Below are positions 1 to 5,808 of a DNA stretch of 6,142 bases, piece after piece. A program made the position numbers and the translations under genes. This DNA comes from Bryobacterales bacterium (GTDB lineage: Bacteria > Acidobacteriota > Terriglobia > Bryobacterales > Bryobacteraceae). Each line of letters begins with the position of its first letter. Position 1 is the first letter of the stretch. The stretch lies in contig PLMF01000206.1 of NCBI GenBank assembly GCA_003142355.1, forward strand, positions 1 through 6,142, written 5' to 3'. Under the pieces are notes generated by a model, which saw only the letters and a program-made list of their open reading frames with translations, was not told where the DNA came from and did no database searches.

Positions 1-45
1 CCCAGGTCCCATTTAGTATACACTGCCTGGCCGCCCCGCCCTGGG

Positions 46-69
46 CCGCCCGTCCGCCCGTCCGCCCGT
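46..69. repeat. Three-copy CCGCCCGT tandem repeat
   Basis: The octamer CCGCCCGT occurs three times head to tail without a mismatch (46-53, 54-61, 62-69), followed by a partial, altered copy (ACGTCCG). It lies about 80 bases upstream of the first gene in otherwise non-coding DNA. This is a simple short tandem repeat; copy number may vary between strains. No function can be assigned. Confidence 0.8.
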
Positions 70-111
70 ACGTCCGATCCCCGCGAAAACCGCCGGCTGC
101 GCTACCATGTA

Positions 112-131
112 GGTCTGGCATTGTCCAGACC
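112..131 (+). promoter_or_regulatory. Perfect 7-bp inverted repeat in the 5' region of the exported-protein gene
   Basis: GGTCTGG (112-118) and CCAGACC (125-131) are exact reverse complements separated by six bases (CATTGT). The element ends two bases before the ribosome binding site of the gene starting at 148. As DNA it could be an operator for a dimeric regulator; as RNA it would form a 7-bp hairpin with a six-base loop directly in front of the ribosome site. The sequence shows the symmetry; either role is inference. Confidence 0.5.
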
Positions 132-133
132 GA

Positions 134-139
134 AAGGTG
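134..139 (+). promoter_or_regulatory. Ribosome binding site that fixes the start at 148
   Basis: AAAGGT(G) sits eight bases ahead of ATG 148. It decides against the longer reading that would begin at TTG 121: that codon lies inside the loop of the 112-131 inverted repeat, and starting there would put extra residues (LSRPKGVVD) ahead of a clean signal peptide. Confidence 0.6.
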
Positions 140-147
140 TTGTCGAT

Positions 148-615
148 ATGGCATTCAATCGTTATCTGATGAGCCTCGCGGTGCTGGCGCTGGCGGCTCT
201 GCCCGTGCTCGCTAAGCCCAACTTCAGCGGAGATTGGAAGTTGAACGTTTCCAAGAGCAGCTTCGGCCAGATGCCCGCGCCGAGCGGCATGACGAACAAG
301 ATTACCCACGCAGATCCGAAGCTCGCCAGCCACGTCAAGCAGTCCGGCGACCAGGGCGATTTCGAATTCGACTCGAACTACACCACGGACGGCAAGGAGT
401 GCACCAACGAGATGTTCGGCAGTCCTATTAAGAGCACCTTGAAGTGGGACGGCGACACGCTCTTGATCGACACCAAGGGGCAGTTCGGCGACAGCGAGTT
501 CACCGGGCAGGAGAAGTGGACGCTCTCGGACGACGGCAAGACGCTGACCATCGTCCGGCATTTCAAGAGCAGCATGGGTGAGGACGACCACAAGCTGGTC
601 TTAGAGAAGCAGTAG
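148..615 (+). CDS. Small exported protein of unknown function, lipocalin-like beta-rich type
   Basis: A 155-residue protein. Residues 1-22 form a signal peptide (positive N-terminus, hydrophobic core LMSLAVLALAALPVLA) with likely cleavage after VLA-22, so the mature part starts KPNFSGDWKLN. The mature part alternates short polar and hydrophobic stretches, as expected for beta strands (DFEFDSNY 71-78, STLKWDGDTLLIDT 96-109, EKWTLSDDGKTLTIVRHF 122-139), each ending in turns rich in Asp and Gly. It has one cysteine (85) and no catalytic motif I recognise. Proteins with the NFSGxWKLNxxKSxFG start followed by such strands are common, uncharacterised exported proteins of Acidobacteriota and are often described as lipocalin-like; this is from memory of the family. 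The likely location is periplasmic or extracellular. It stands alone and faces the zinc-ribbon gene tail to tail. The start at 148 is chosen from the AAAGGTG ribosome site and the signal peptide. Being real is nearly certain; function is unknown. Confidence 0.85.
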   Translation: MAFNRYLMSLAVLALAALPVLAKPNFSGDWKLNVSKSSFGQMPAPSGMTNKITHADPKLASHVKQSGDQGDFEFDSNYTTDGKECTNEMFGSPIKSTLKWDGDTLLIDTKGQFGDSEFTGQEKWTLSDDGKTLTIVRHFKSSMGEDDHKLVLEKQ

Positions 616-630
616 GCCCCGCCCTCGGGT

Positions 631-1104
631 CTACGCCGCTCGCGCGATCTGGCGGTATTCCTCTTCCGACCTGGCCGGCAGCAGGACCCACAGCGTGTAG
701 ATGCCCAGCGCCGTGCCGAATGGCATGTCCAGCAGGCTGAAGCACCCCAGAACAATGGCCAGCATGCGCGCCCAGGGTTGCCGTTCCAGCAATCCCCAAC
801 CCGCCACAATGCCTACCACGGCGCCCGCCAGCAACAGCCCGCCCAAACCCCGCATCAAGCCGTGCACAAAGCCTGGAACACCCGGTGTAAAGAACGGGAA
901 CCCGTACCGGAAAATCGACACCAGGGCAAGGCCTGGAAGCAGGCGAAACGCGGAAATGGCCAGCCAGAATATCCCCAGCAGGCGGACGTGGCCGGCAATC
1001 CGGCTCTCGACCGGCATCAGCGGCACGGCGCCCACACCTTTGCCGCACCTCGGACAGAAACGCTGAAACTCCTGCAACGCGGTCCCACAACGATCGCAAA
1101 ACAT
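631..1104 (-). CDS. Zinc-ribbon integral membrane protein, function unknown
   Basis: A 157-residue protein with two parts. Residues 1-22 carry a zinc ribbon with two Cys pairs (C3-x2-C6 and C17-x2-C20, in MFCDRCG and FCPRCG), the short form seen at the N-terminus of many bacterial membrane proteins. From about residue 38 to 143 there are roughly four hydrophobic segments (about 40-63, 80-106, 110-124 and 126-143), with the charged stretch ERQPWAR (107-113) in a loop. The tail SEEEYRQIARAA is polar. The motif GWGLLERQPWAR followed by FGTALGIYTLWVLLP recurs in uncharacterised Acidobacteriota membrane proteins, as far as I recall. It is inserted in the inner membrane with the zinc ribbon presumably cytoplasmic; role unknown, perhaps sensing or scaffolding. 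ATG 1104 is preferred over the in-frame start at 1137, because AGGAG lies eight bases before it and the ribbon then starts at residue 3, as usual. It is probably monocistronic: the gene upstream on the same strand ends 177 bases away. Confidence 0.82.
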   Translation of the reverse strand: MFCDRCGTALQEFQRFCPRCGKGVGAVPLMPVESRIAGHVRLLGIFWLAISAFRLLPGLALVSIFRYGFPFFTPGVPGFVHGLMRGLGGLLLAGAVVGIVAGWGLLERQPWARMLAIVLGCFSLLDMPFGTALGIYTLWVLLPARSEEEYRQIARAA

Positions 1105-1112
1105 TCTTCCGT

Positions 1113-1117
1113 CTCCT
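1113..1117 (-). promoter_or_regulatory. Ribosome binding site AGGAG for the zinc-ribbon gene
   Basis: Read on the minus strand, AGGAG ends eight bases before ATG 1104. This is a canonical site at canonical spacing and is the reason for choosing 1104 over 1137 as the start. Confidence 0.65.
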
Positions 1118-1230
1118 GGATCGCTACTCCATACCATACGAGGGTACCGCTCGGTTAGTTCGCCTCAAAAGAGCCCCCGGCGGCCACCGGGTGCCGGCAT
1201 CAGCCGCACTGCGCGGCCTCAGGCCGAAGA

Positions 1231-1249
1231 CTGGGTTCCGGCGAACCAG
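1231..1249 (-). terminator. Weak hairpin downstream of the isomerase gene, possible terminator
   Basis: About 33 bases past the stop codon of the Hyi-family gene, GGTTC (1234-1238) and GAACC (1243-1247) pair around a CGGC loop. Two further pairs form if one G is bulged. There is no T-run after it on the minus strand, only TCTTC, so it is a poor intrinsic terminator. The rest of 1105-1281 shows only short GC-rich symmetries such as GGCCTCAGGCC and no gene. Confidence 0.25.
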
Positions 1250-1281
1250 CATCCTGGCCCGCCGTAATCGCCTATTGGCGC

Positions 1282-2061
1282 CTACTTCGTGGCCGCGCGG
1301 AACCACCCCAGCCCGTCCGCCGTCTTCCCGGCCGGACGGTATTCGCAGCCGATCCATCCGTCGTAGCCCAGCTCTTCCAGAACGCCGAAGAGATACCCGT
1401 AATCGACTTCGCCGCTGCCCGGTTCATGCCGGTCCGGTACGCTGGCCACCTGTATATGTCCGCAGTGCGGCATGTACTTTCGCAGTTTCATGGTGAGGTC
1501 CCCCTCCATGATCTGCATATGGTAGAGATCCATCTGCATCCTGATGTTGGGGGCGTCGACCGCGGCACAGACGGCGTAAGACTGGGCCTGGGTATTGAGA
1601 TGGAACCCGGGCATATCCCGTGTGTTGATCGCCTCGATCAGAAGCGTGATGCCGTGCGCGGCCAGCTTCCCGGCGGCGTACCGCAGATTCGCGATGTAGG
1701 TAGCTTCAACGGCAGCCGGATCCGCCCCCGCGGGGACGATTCCCGCCATGGCGTGCACGCGGCTGGTCTTCAGCCGGGTGGCGTACGAGATGGCCGTCTC
1801 GACACTCTGCCGGAACTCGGATTCCCGTCCGGGAATACAGGTGATGCCTCGCTCACCCGCGCTCCAATTGCCGGGAGCGAGATTGAAAAGAACGTTCTCC
1901 AGGTGGTGGTTGCGAAGCCGCTCTTCGATGGCCTCCGCTGGGAACTCGAATGGAAACAGGTATTCCACTCCTTGGAAGCCGGCATCCGCCGCCGCGGAAA
2001 ACCGGTCGAGGAACGGCACCTCGTTAAACATCATCGAAAGATTCGCTGCAAATTTGAGCAT
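1282..2061 (-). CDS. Hydroxypyruvate isomerase family TIM-barrel protein (Hyi/OtnI type)
   Basis: A 259-residue cytoplasmic TIM-barrel enzyme of the xylose isomerase-like superfamily. The start, MLKFAANLSMMFNEVPFLDR, is the hallmark of the hydroxypyruvate isomerase group, and the length matches E. coli Hyi (258). Hyi converts hydroxypyruvate and tartronate semialdehyde; the sister group OtnI isomerises 2-oxo-tetronates. The residues expected to hold the metal and do catalysis are present: E143 (LLIEAINTRD), D178 (MQMDLYHMQ), Q204 (CGHIQVASVP) and E240 (WIGCEYRP). E143 and E240 fall on the numbers given for the two acid/base glutamates of E. coli Hyi. The C-terminus is complete. ATG 2061 has AGGAGAGG 11 bases upstream; an in-frame TTG at 2178 overlapping the preceding stop would add 39 unrelated residues and is rejected. 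It follows the GH28 gene by 113 bases on the same strand, so co-transcription is plausible. Family is secure; which keto acid it uses is not, since glyoxylate-pathway neighbours (glyoxylate carboligase, tartronate semialdehyde reductase) are not in the window. Confidence 0.88.
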   Translation of the reverse strand: MLKFAANLSMMFNEVPFLDRFSAAADAGFQGVEYLFPFEFPAEAIEERLRNHHLENVLFNLAPGNWSAGERGITCIPGRESEFRQSVETAISYATRLKTSRVHAMAGIVPAGADPAAVEATYIANLRYAAGKLAAHGITLLIEAINTRDMPGFHLNTQAQSYAVCAAVDAPNIRMQMDLYHMQIMEGDLTMKLRKYMPHCGHIQVASVPDRHEPGSGEVDYGYLFGVLEELGYDGWIGCEYRPAGKTADGLGWFRAATK

Positions 2062-2072
2062 GAGACTATTAT

Positions 2073-2080
2073 CCTCTCCT
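2073..2080 (-). promoter_or_regulatory. Ribosome binding site AGGAGAGG for the Hyi-family gene
   Basis: On the minus strand AGGAGAGG ends 11 bases before ATG 2061. The spacing is slightly long, but the purine run is the only good site in the 113-base gap after the GH28 stop, and it supports an independent translation start at 2061. Confidence 0.55.
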
Positions 2081-2174
2081 TCGAAGCCCCTCCCATCAAC
2101 GATGGTTGACCGTCGACTGCGTTCACGGGACAGGGCTGCTGCGCCAGAGGCGCAATGCCGCCCTGCCAAGGGCC

Positions 2175-3785
2175 TCAATTCCTTTCCCCTTCCGTGGCGG
2201 GCTCGGTCGCCTGCCAGAACTTTGCCGCCGCTTCTTCGGCGGCTTGGCGCGCGTTGCCGAGCGTGTTCCCCTGGCTCACGATGCTCTTCATCTCGCCCGG
2301 TCCCACCGAGAGAAACGTGCCCGTGCCCGCAAACGCCTTGCTCCCCCGCACGATGGCGCCGGGGCAGCGGTCCAGCCGGATCACCGGCGCTCCCGGCAAC
2401 GGCTTGCGCGTGGACACGGCATCCAGTTCCAGTTCCTTCGAATCGCGAACCAGGAAGGCCGGCCCGTCGTCCGCGTTCACCTGCACGTTGTGCAATTCCA
2501 GCGCCACCGTGTTGTCGGCTTTCATTCCGGCCTTCGCCGACGCCATCACGTTGCTGATCCGCAGCCCCGAAATCGGCATCTCCGGCAGCCCTTCGATGTT
2601 GATCGCCACCCGCGAACGGTTGATGGTCATATTGCTGATGGCGATATTGCGGAACACCGGCGTCCGGTCCGAAACGGGCTCTTCGGAAGTTCTGACTTCG
2701 CCTTCCATGATGTAGTAGTTTGTGACATTGATCGCCTGCCCGACGTCTTCCATCGTCCAGTTATCGAATCTGAGGTCTTCCACCACTCCGCCGCGCCCGC
2801 GCCGGCTCTTGATGCGTACGCCCATCTGGGTGCCATTGCAGGTGATATTGCTCGCCACCACGTTGCGGATACTTCCCGAGGTTTCACTGCCCAGCGTGAC
2901 CGCGCCATGCGCGCGGTGCACGGTGCAATTGGTGATGGACACGTTCTTGGTCGGCCGGTTGACGCGCAGCCCGTCGGCGTCTTTCCCCGATTTCAGAACG
3001 ATGCCGTCGTCGCCGGTGTCGATATAGCAATTGGAAATCCGCACGTTCCGGCTGGAATCCACGCCGATGCCATCGGTATGCACCCCCGGATAGGTCTCGA
3101 TAATGACGTCGCGAACCACCACGTTGTCCGAGTACAGAAGGTGGATCGTCCACATCGACGATCCCACAAAGTGAATGCCCTCGATCAGAACGTTCTTGCT
3201 GTCCATGGTGCGAACGAACGAGGGCCGCAGTTCCGGCGCGGCCTTCTGGTACTCCTCCTCGGGTATGGGTTTCCGCAGTTCCAACAATTGCAGAAGGTGC
3301 TCCCAGGCGGCCCCAAAGGCGGAGCCGGGATCGGCGGAGGAGGCCCGTTGCCGGCTCATGAGCTTGAGCCACTCGGCGTTATCCGTGGTGAGCACGCCCC
3401 GCCCCGTGATGGTGACGTTTTCCAGGTTCCGCCCTCCGATCAATGGCACCGGCGTAATGCACTCGATGCCCTGCTCCCTCCCTCTTGTGAACGGAAGCCG
3501 GGTGGCCGGGAACCGCAGCGTGGCCCCCGCGTCGATATGGAGCACCAGGTTGCTCACCAGCTCGATCGGCCCGCTGACATACTGTCCGGCCGGAAAGTAC
3601 ACCGTTCCCCCGCCCGCGGTCTTGGCCGCCTGAATCGCCGAGCGAATCGCTTCCGTAGCCGGCGCCGAACCATCGTTGTGCGCGCCGTAATCCACAACGT
3701 TGAACACCGGCGTGGCGCTCCACGCATTCGCGCCCATCAGCAGAAATAACGCCGGCAGAAGCCGGCTTCGAGAGAACAAGTGCAT
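2175..3785 (-). CDS. Secreted glycoside hydrolase family 28 (polygalacturonase-like) protein
   Basis: A 536-residue exported right-handed beta-helix protein. Residues 1-24 are a signal peptide (RSRLLPALFLLMGANAWSA, likely cut before TPVF). The N-terminal turn of the helix is typical of GH28 and related pectin enzymes: FNVVDYGAHNDG (28-39), then GGGTVYFPAGQYVSGPIEL (58-76) and LHIDAGATLRF (82-92). The GH28 catalytic set is present: D238 in HTDG, D259 and D260 in TGDDGIVLKSG, H293 in AHG, and R324 and K326 in RIKS. The D238-D259 spacing of 21 equals that of Aspergillus niger PGII (D180-D201). Two positions differ from the textbook motifs: H236 replaces Asn of NTD and A292 replaces Gly of GHG. 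Family members hydrolyse alpha-1,4-galacturonan or related pectin backbones, some as exo-enzymes; the exact substrate is unknown. After residue 330, further strand repeats (ISNMTINRSRVAINIEG, LRISNVMASAKAGM, LELHNVQVNADDG) continue to about 500, followed by a short Ala/Glu-rich tail. ATG 3785 has GCGAGG five bases upstream and places the signal peptide at the N-terminus; a longer in-frame reading to 3929 would bury it. It is probably first gene of a unit with the Hyi-family gene and divergent from the transketolase genes. Confidence 0.88.
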   Translation of the reverse strand: MHLFSRSRLLPALFLLMGANAWSATPVFNVVDYGAHNDGSAPATEAIRSAIQAAKTAGGGTVYFPAGQYVSGPIELVSNLVLHIDAGATLRFPATRLPFTRGREQGIECITPVPLIGGRNLENVTITGRGVLTTDNAEWLKLMSRQRASSADPGSAFGAAWEHLLQLLELRKPIPEEEYQKAAPELRPSFVRTMDSKNVLIEGIHFVGSSMWTIHLLYSDNVVVRDVIIETYPGVHTDGIGVDSSRNVRISNCYIDTGDDGIVLKSGKDADGLRVNRPTKNVSITNCTVHRAHGAVTLGSETSGSIRNVVASNITCNGTQMGVRIKSRRGRGGVVEDLRFDNWTMEDVGQAINVTNYYIMEGEVRTSEEPVSDRTPVFRNIAISNMTINRSRVAINIEGLPEMPISGLRISNVMASAKAGMKADNTVALELHNVQVNADDGPAFLVRDSKELELDAVSTRKPLPGAPVIRLDRCPGAIVRGSKAFAGTGTFLSVGPGEMKSIVSQGNTLGNARQAAEEAAAKFWQATEPATEGERN

Positions 3786-3952
3786 TGCGACCTCGCTGCC
3801 AGCCAGGCTCGACTTGGCGCCAGGCTGACAGTTCATCATAACCGAGGGCTGCGGTGGCCGCGTTTCCGAGCCGCGCCTGCTAGACTGGAGCTTCGGCTTA
3901 CAACCGGCGGCTGCGCTTCCTTTTCGCACCCAGCGCGGCCGGGGGAGGACAC
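3786..3952. promoter_or_regulatory. Divergent intergenic control region between the GH28 and transketolase units
   Basis: These 167 bases separate the starts of two divergent units and must hold at least one promoter for each. For the minus-strand unit a TATGAT hexamer (plus-strand ATCATA, 3835-3840) is the best -10 candidate, about 50 bases from ATG 3785; no good -35 is seen. For the plus-strand unit TAGACT (3881-3886) is a weak -10 candidate. GCCAGGCT is repeated directly (3802-3809 and 3819-3826, 17 bases apart), and the palindrome TGGCGCCA (3815-3822) overlaps the second copy; these could be a regulator site. Promoter assignments are tentative, since non-sigma70-like promoters are common in this group. 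Confidence 0.4.
3941..3948 (+). promoter_or_regulatory. Ribosome binding site GGGGGAGG for the transketolase unit
   Basis: GGGGGAGG ends four bases before ATG 3953. Counted from the centre of the GGAGG core the spacing is short but workable. No comparable site precedes the alternative starts GTG 3995 or ATG 4031, so this site decides the start. Confidence 0.55.
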
Positions 3953-4864
3953 ATGGGGAGCATTGCTACCCGGCCACGATTGGATTGCGACGCCGTGGTC
4001 CGGGAGAAAAGACGAGACAAGAAATCCGCGATGGTCCAGTACCTGGCCCAGGAATTCCGGGTCAAGGTGCTGGACATCCTGCACGACCGGGGCACCGGCC
4101 ACTGGGGTGGAGCCGCCTCCGCCGCCGAGTTGCTGGTCGCGCTCTACTTTGACGCCATGAACATCCGGCCCGACGATCTGAATTGGCCGGATCGGGATCG
4201 CCTGGTGGTCAGCAAAGGACATGCCTCTTGCATGTTGTACACCGTGCTCGCCAACCGGGGCTACTTCCCCACTGAGGAACTGGCCAGCTTCCGGCTGCTC
4301 GACAGCAGATTACAGGGCCACCCGTGCATGCACAAGACCCCCGGCGTGGAGATGTCCACCGGCTCGCTGGGACACGGCACTTCCGTTGCTCTCGGAATGG
4401 CCCTGGCCGCGCGCTTGCTCGGGAAGAGCTACTGGACCTACGTCCTGATAGGCGACGGCGACCTCAACGAAGGCCAGACCTGGGAGGCCATCATGGCCGC
4501 CGCCAAATTCAAGCCGCCGCGCCTGGTCGCGCTCGTCGATTACAACAAGGTCCAGCTCGACGGCCCCAGCGACATCATCATGCCCATGGACCCTCTGCCC
4601 GAGAAACTCCGCGCTTTCAACTGGAATGTCGCGCCCGTGGTCTATGACGGCCACAACGCCGCCGAGGTCCTCGCGTCCCTGGATTGGGCCAGGCTACAAA
4701 CTCAATTCCCGGCGGCGGTGATCTACAAGACCCATAAAGGCCGGGGCGTCTCTTTTATGGAGGACAACGCCCACTGGCACGGGGCGGTAGTCGACGACCA
4801 AACCTATGCCAAGGCTCGAACCGAACTTCTCGAGACCCTCGGGAAACTGGAGCTGGCTCTATGA
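3953..4864 (+). CDS. Split transketolase, N-terminal (thiamine diphosphate-binding) subunit
   Basis: A 303-residue protein matching the N-terminal third to half of transketolase, which here is encoded by two genes. Transketolase moves a two-carbon ketol unit from a ketose phosphate to an aldose phosphate using thiamine diphosphate and Mg. Visible motifs: GTGHWGGAASAAELL (47-61; cofactor-contacting H50), SKGHAS (87-92; H90), QGHPCMHKTPGVEMSTGSLGHG (121-142), the thiamine diphosphate/metal motif GDGDLNEGQ (167-175) completed by DYNKVQLDG (196-204), and THKGRG (260-265) before HWHG (274-277). Usual members read GHPGG and GSLGQG where this one has GHWGG and GSLGHG. About 18-26 residues at the N-terminus (MGSIATRPRLDCDAVVREK...) exceed the usual family start, which would lie near MVQYLAQEF at ATG 4031; 3953 is kept because only it has a ribosome site. 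Its stop overlaps the start of the C-terminal subunit gene (ATGA). The two products should form a heterotetramer. Sugar specificity cannot be read from the sequence: pentose phosphates, apulose-4-phosphate and sulfo-sugar phosphates are all known for split transketolases. Confidence 0.9.
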   Translation: MGSIATRPRLDCDAVVREKRRDKKSAMVQYLAQEFRVKVLDILHDRGTGHWGGAASAAELLVALYFDAMNIRPDDLNWPDRDRLVVSKGHASCMLYTVLANRGYFPTEELASFRLLDSRLQGHPCMHKTPGVEMSTGSLGHGTSVALGMALAARLLGKSYWTYVLIGDGDLNEGQTWEAIMAAAKFKPPRLVALVDYNKVQLDGPSDIIMPMDPLPEKLRAFNWNVAPVVYDGHNAAEVLASLDWARLQTQFPAAVIYKTHKGRGVSFMEDNAHWHGAVVDDQTYAKARTELLETLGKLELAL

Positions 4865-5808
4865 CCGTGAACTCCGTGGCAATGCGCGAAGCTTTCGGGG
4901 ACGCGCTCCTCGCCCTGGCAACGGATCACCCCGAGATGGTGGTCCTGGATGCGGATGTGGCCACCAGCACCCGCACCGCGCCTTTCGGAAAAGCATATCC
5001 GGACCGATTCTTCAACATGGGCGTGGCGGAAGCCAACATGACCGACGTCGCGGCCGGCCTGGCAACCTGCGGCCTGCGGCCCATTGCGAGCACATTCGCG
5101 ATCTTCCTCGATTTGAAAGCTACCGACCAGATTCGCAACATCATCTGCTATAACAATCTCCCCGTGATTCTGGCCGGCAATTACGCCGGCCTCTCGGATT
5201 CTTACGATGGCGCCAGTCACCAGTCGATTCTCGACCTGGCCGTCATGCGAGCCATGCCCAACCTGGCGGTCATCGTGCCAGGGGACGCCGTCGAGGTGCG
5301 CCAGGCGCTCGAATTGGCGCTGCGGCGCGATGGCCCTACTTACATCCGCCTGTGCCGAAACCCTACCCCGGTGCTCTTCGCCGGCGCCGAACCGCTGCAA
5401 CTCGGGAAGATTCGCAAGCTGCGCGATGGCCACGATCTGACCATTGCCGTGTGCGGCGTCCCGACGTTCATGGCCATTGAGGCCGCCTCGCGGCTGGCGG
5501 CTCGCGGCGTATCCGTGGACCTGCTCGAGGTATCCACCATCAAACCGATCGACGCCGAAGGTCTCACCGCCTCCGCGCGCAAAACCCGGAAGGTCCTCAC
5601 CGTGGAGGAGCATACCATCTTCGGCGGCCTCGGAAGCGCCGTGGCCGAAACGCTGGCCCAGCGCGTGCCGGCCCTCATGCGGATGATTGGCCTCCAGGAC
5701 ACCTTCGCGGAATCCGGCGATTGGGCCGCCCTGATGCGCAAGCACGGCATCTCCGCCGACCATATCGAAGCGGAGGCGGTGGCGCTCGCGGCGGCCGAGA
5801 TCCCGTGA
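4861..5808 (+). CDS. Split transketolase, C-terminal (pyrimidine-binding and C-terminal domain) subunit
   Basis: A 315-residue partner of the preceding gene. Residues 1-170 form the pyrimidine-binding domain. It holds the thiamine-activating glutamate E57 in GVAEANM (54-60; common form GIAEQNM), the segment STFAIFLDLKATDQIRN (77-93), GASHQSILDLAVMRAMPN (117-134; H120 at the usual THQ position) and TYIRLCR (160-166) with the phosphate-side arginines. Residues about 185-312 are the C-terminal transketolase domain, with DLTIAVCGV, SVDLLEVSTIKPID and KVLTVEEHTIFGGLGSAVAE (244-263). Length and domain order are complete for the family. Translation starts at ATG 4861, whose last two bases and next A are the stop of the N-subunit gene (ATGA); such coupling fits equal production of two subunits of one complex. 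Its own stop is part of GTGA, the start of the broken isomerase gene. The protein acts in the cytoplasm with the N-subunit and is not expected to be active alone. The family is near certain; the sugar substrate is unknown. Confidence 0.9.
   Translation: MTVNSVAMREAFGDALLALATDHPEMVVLDADVATSTRTAPFGKAYPDRFFNMGVAEANMTDVAAGLATCGLRPIASTFAIFLDLKATDQIRNIICYNNLPVILAGNYAGLSDSYDGASHQSILDLAVMRAMPNLAVIVPGDAVEVRQALELALRRDGPTYIRLCRNPTPVLFAGAEPLQLGKIRKLRDGHDLTIAVCGVPTFMAIEAASRLAARGVSVDLLEVSTIKPIDAEGLTASARKTRKVLTVEEHTIFGGLGSAVAETLAQRVPALMRMIGLQDTFAESGDWAALMRKHGISADHIEAEAVALAAAEIP

Noticed and set aside
1..45. CCCAGG (1-6) pairing with CCTGGG (40-45), and TATACA within 17-22 as a promoter element
   Set aside because: The stem would enclose a loop of more than 30 bases, and no -35 partner or gene at a sensible distance supports a promoter there.
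121..147. TTG 121 as start of the exported protein
   Set aside because: The codon lies inside the loop of the inverted repeat, lacks a ribosome site and would disrupt the signal peptide. ATG 148 has AAAGGTG at the right distance.
2062..2178. Extension of the Hyi-family protein to TTG 2178, overlapping the GH28 stop
   Set aside because: The added 39 residues have no similarity to the family, whose conserved start is MLKFAANLSMMF at 2061, and AGGAGAGG precedes ATG 2061.
2106..3749. Long plus-strand open frame of 547 codons opposite the GH28 gene
   Set aside because: It is the antisense shadow of the GH28 gene in GC-rich DNA. Its translation is rich in Arg, His and Pro without any domain, while the minus strand has a signal peptide and the full GH28 motif set.
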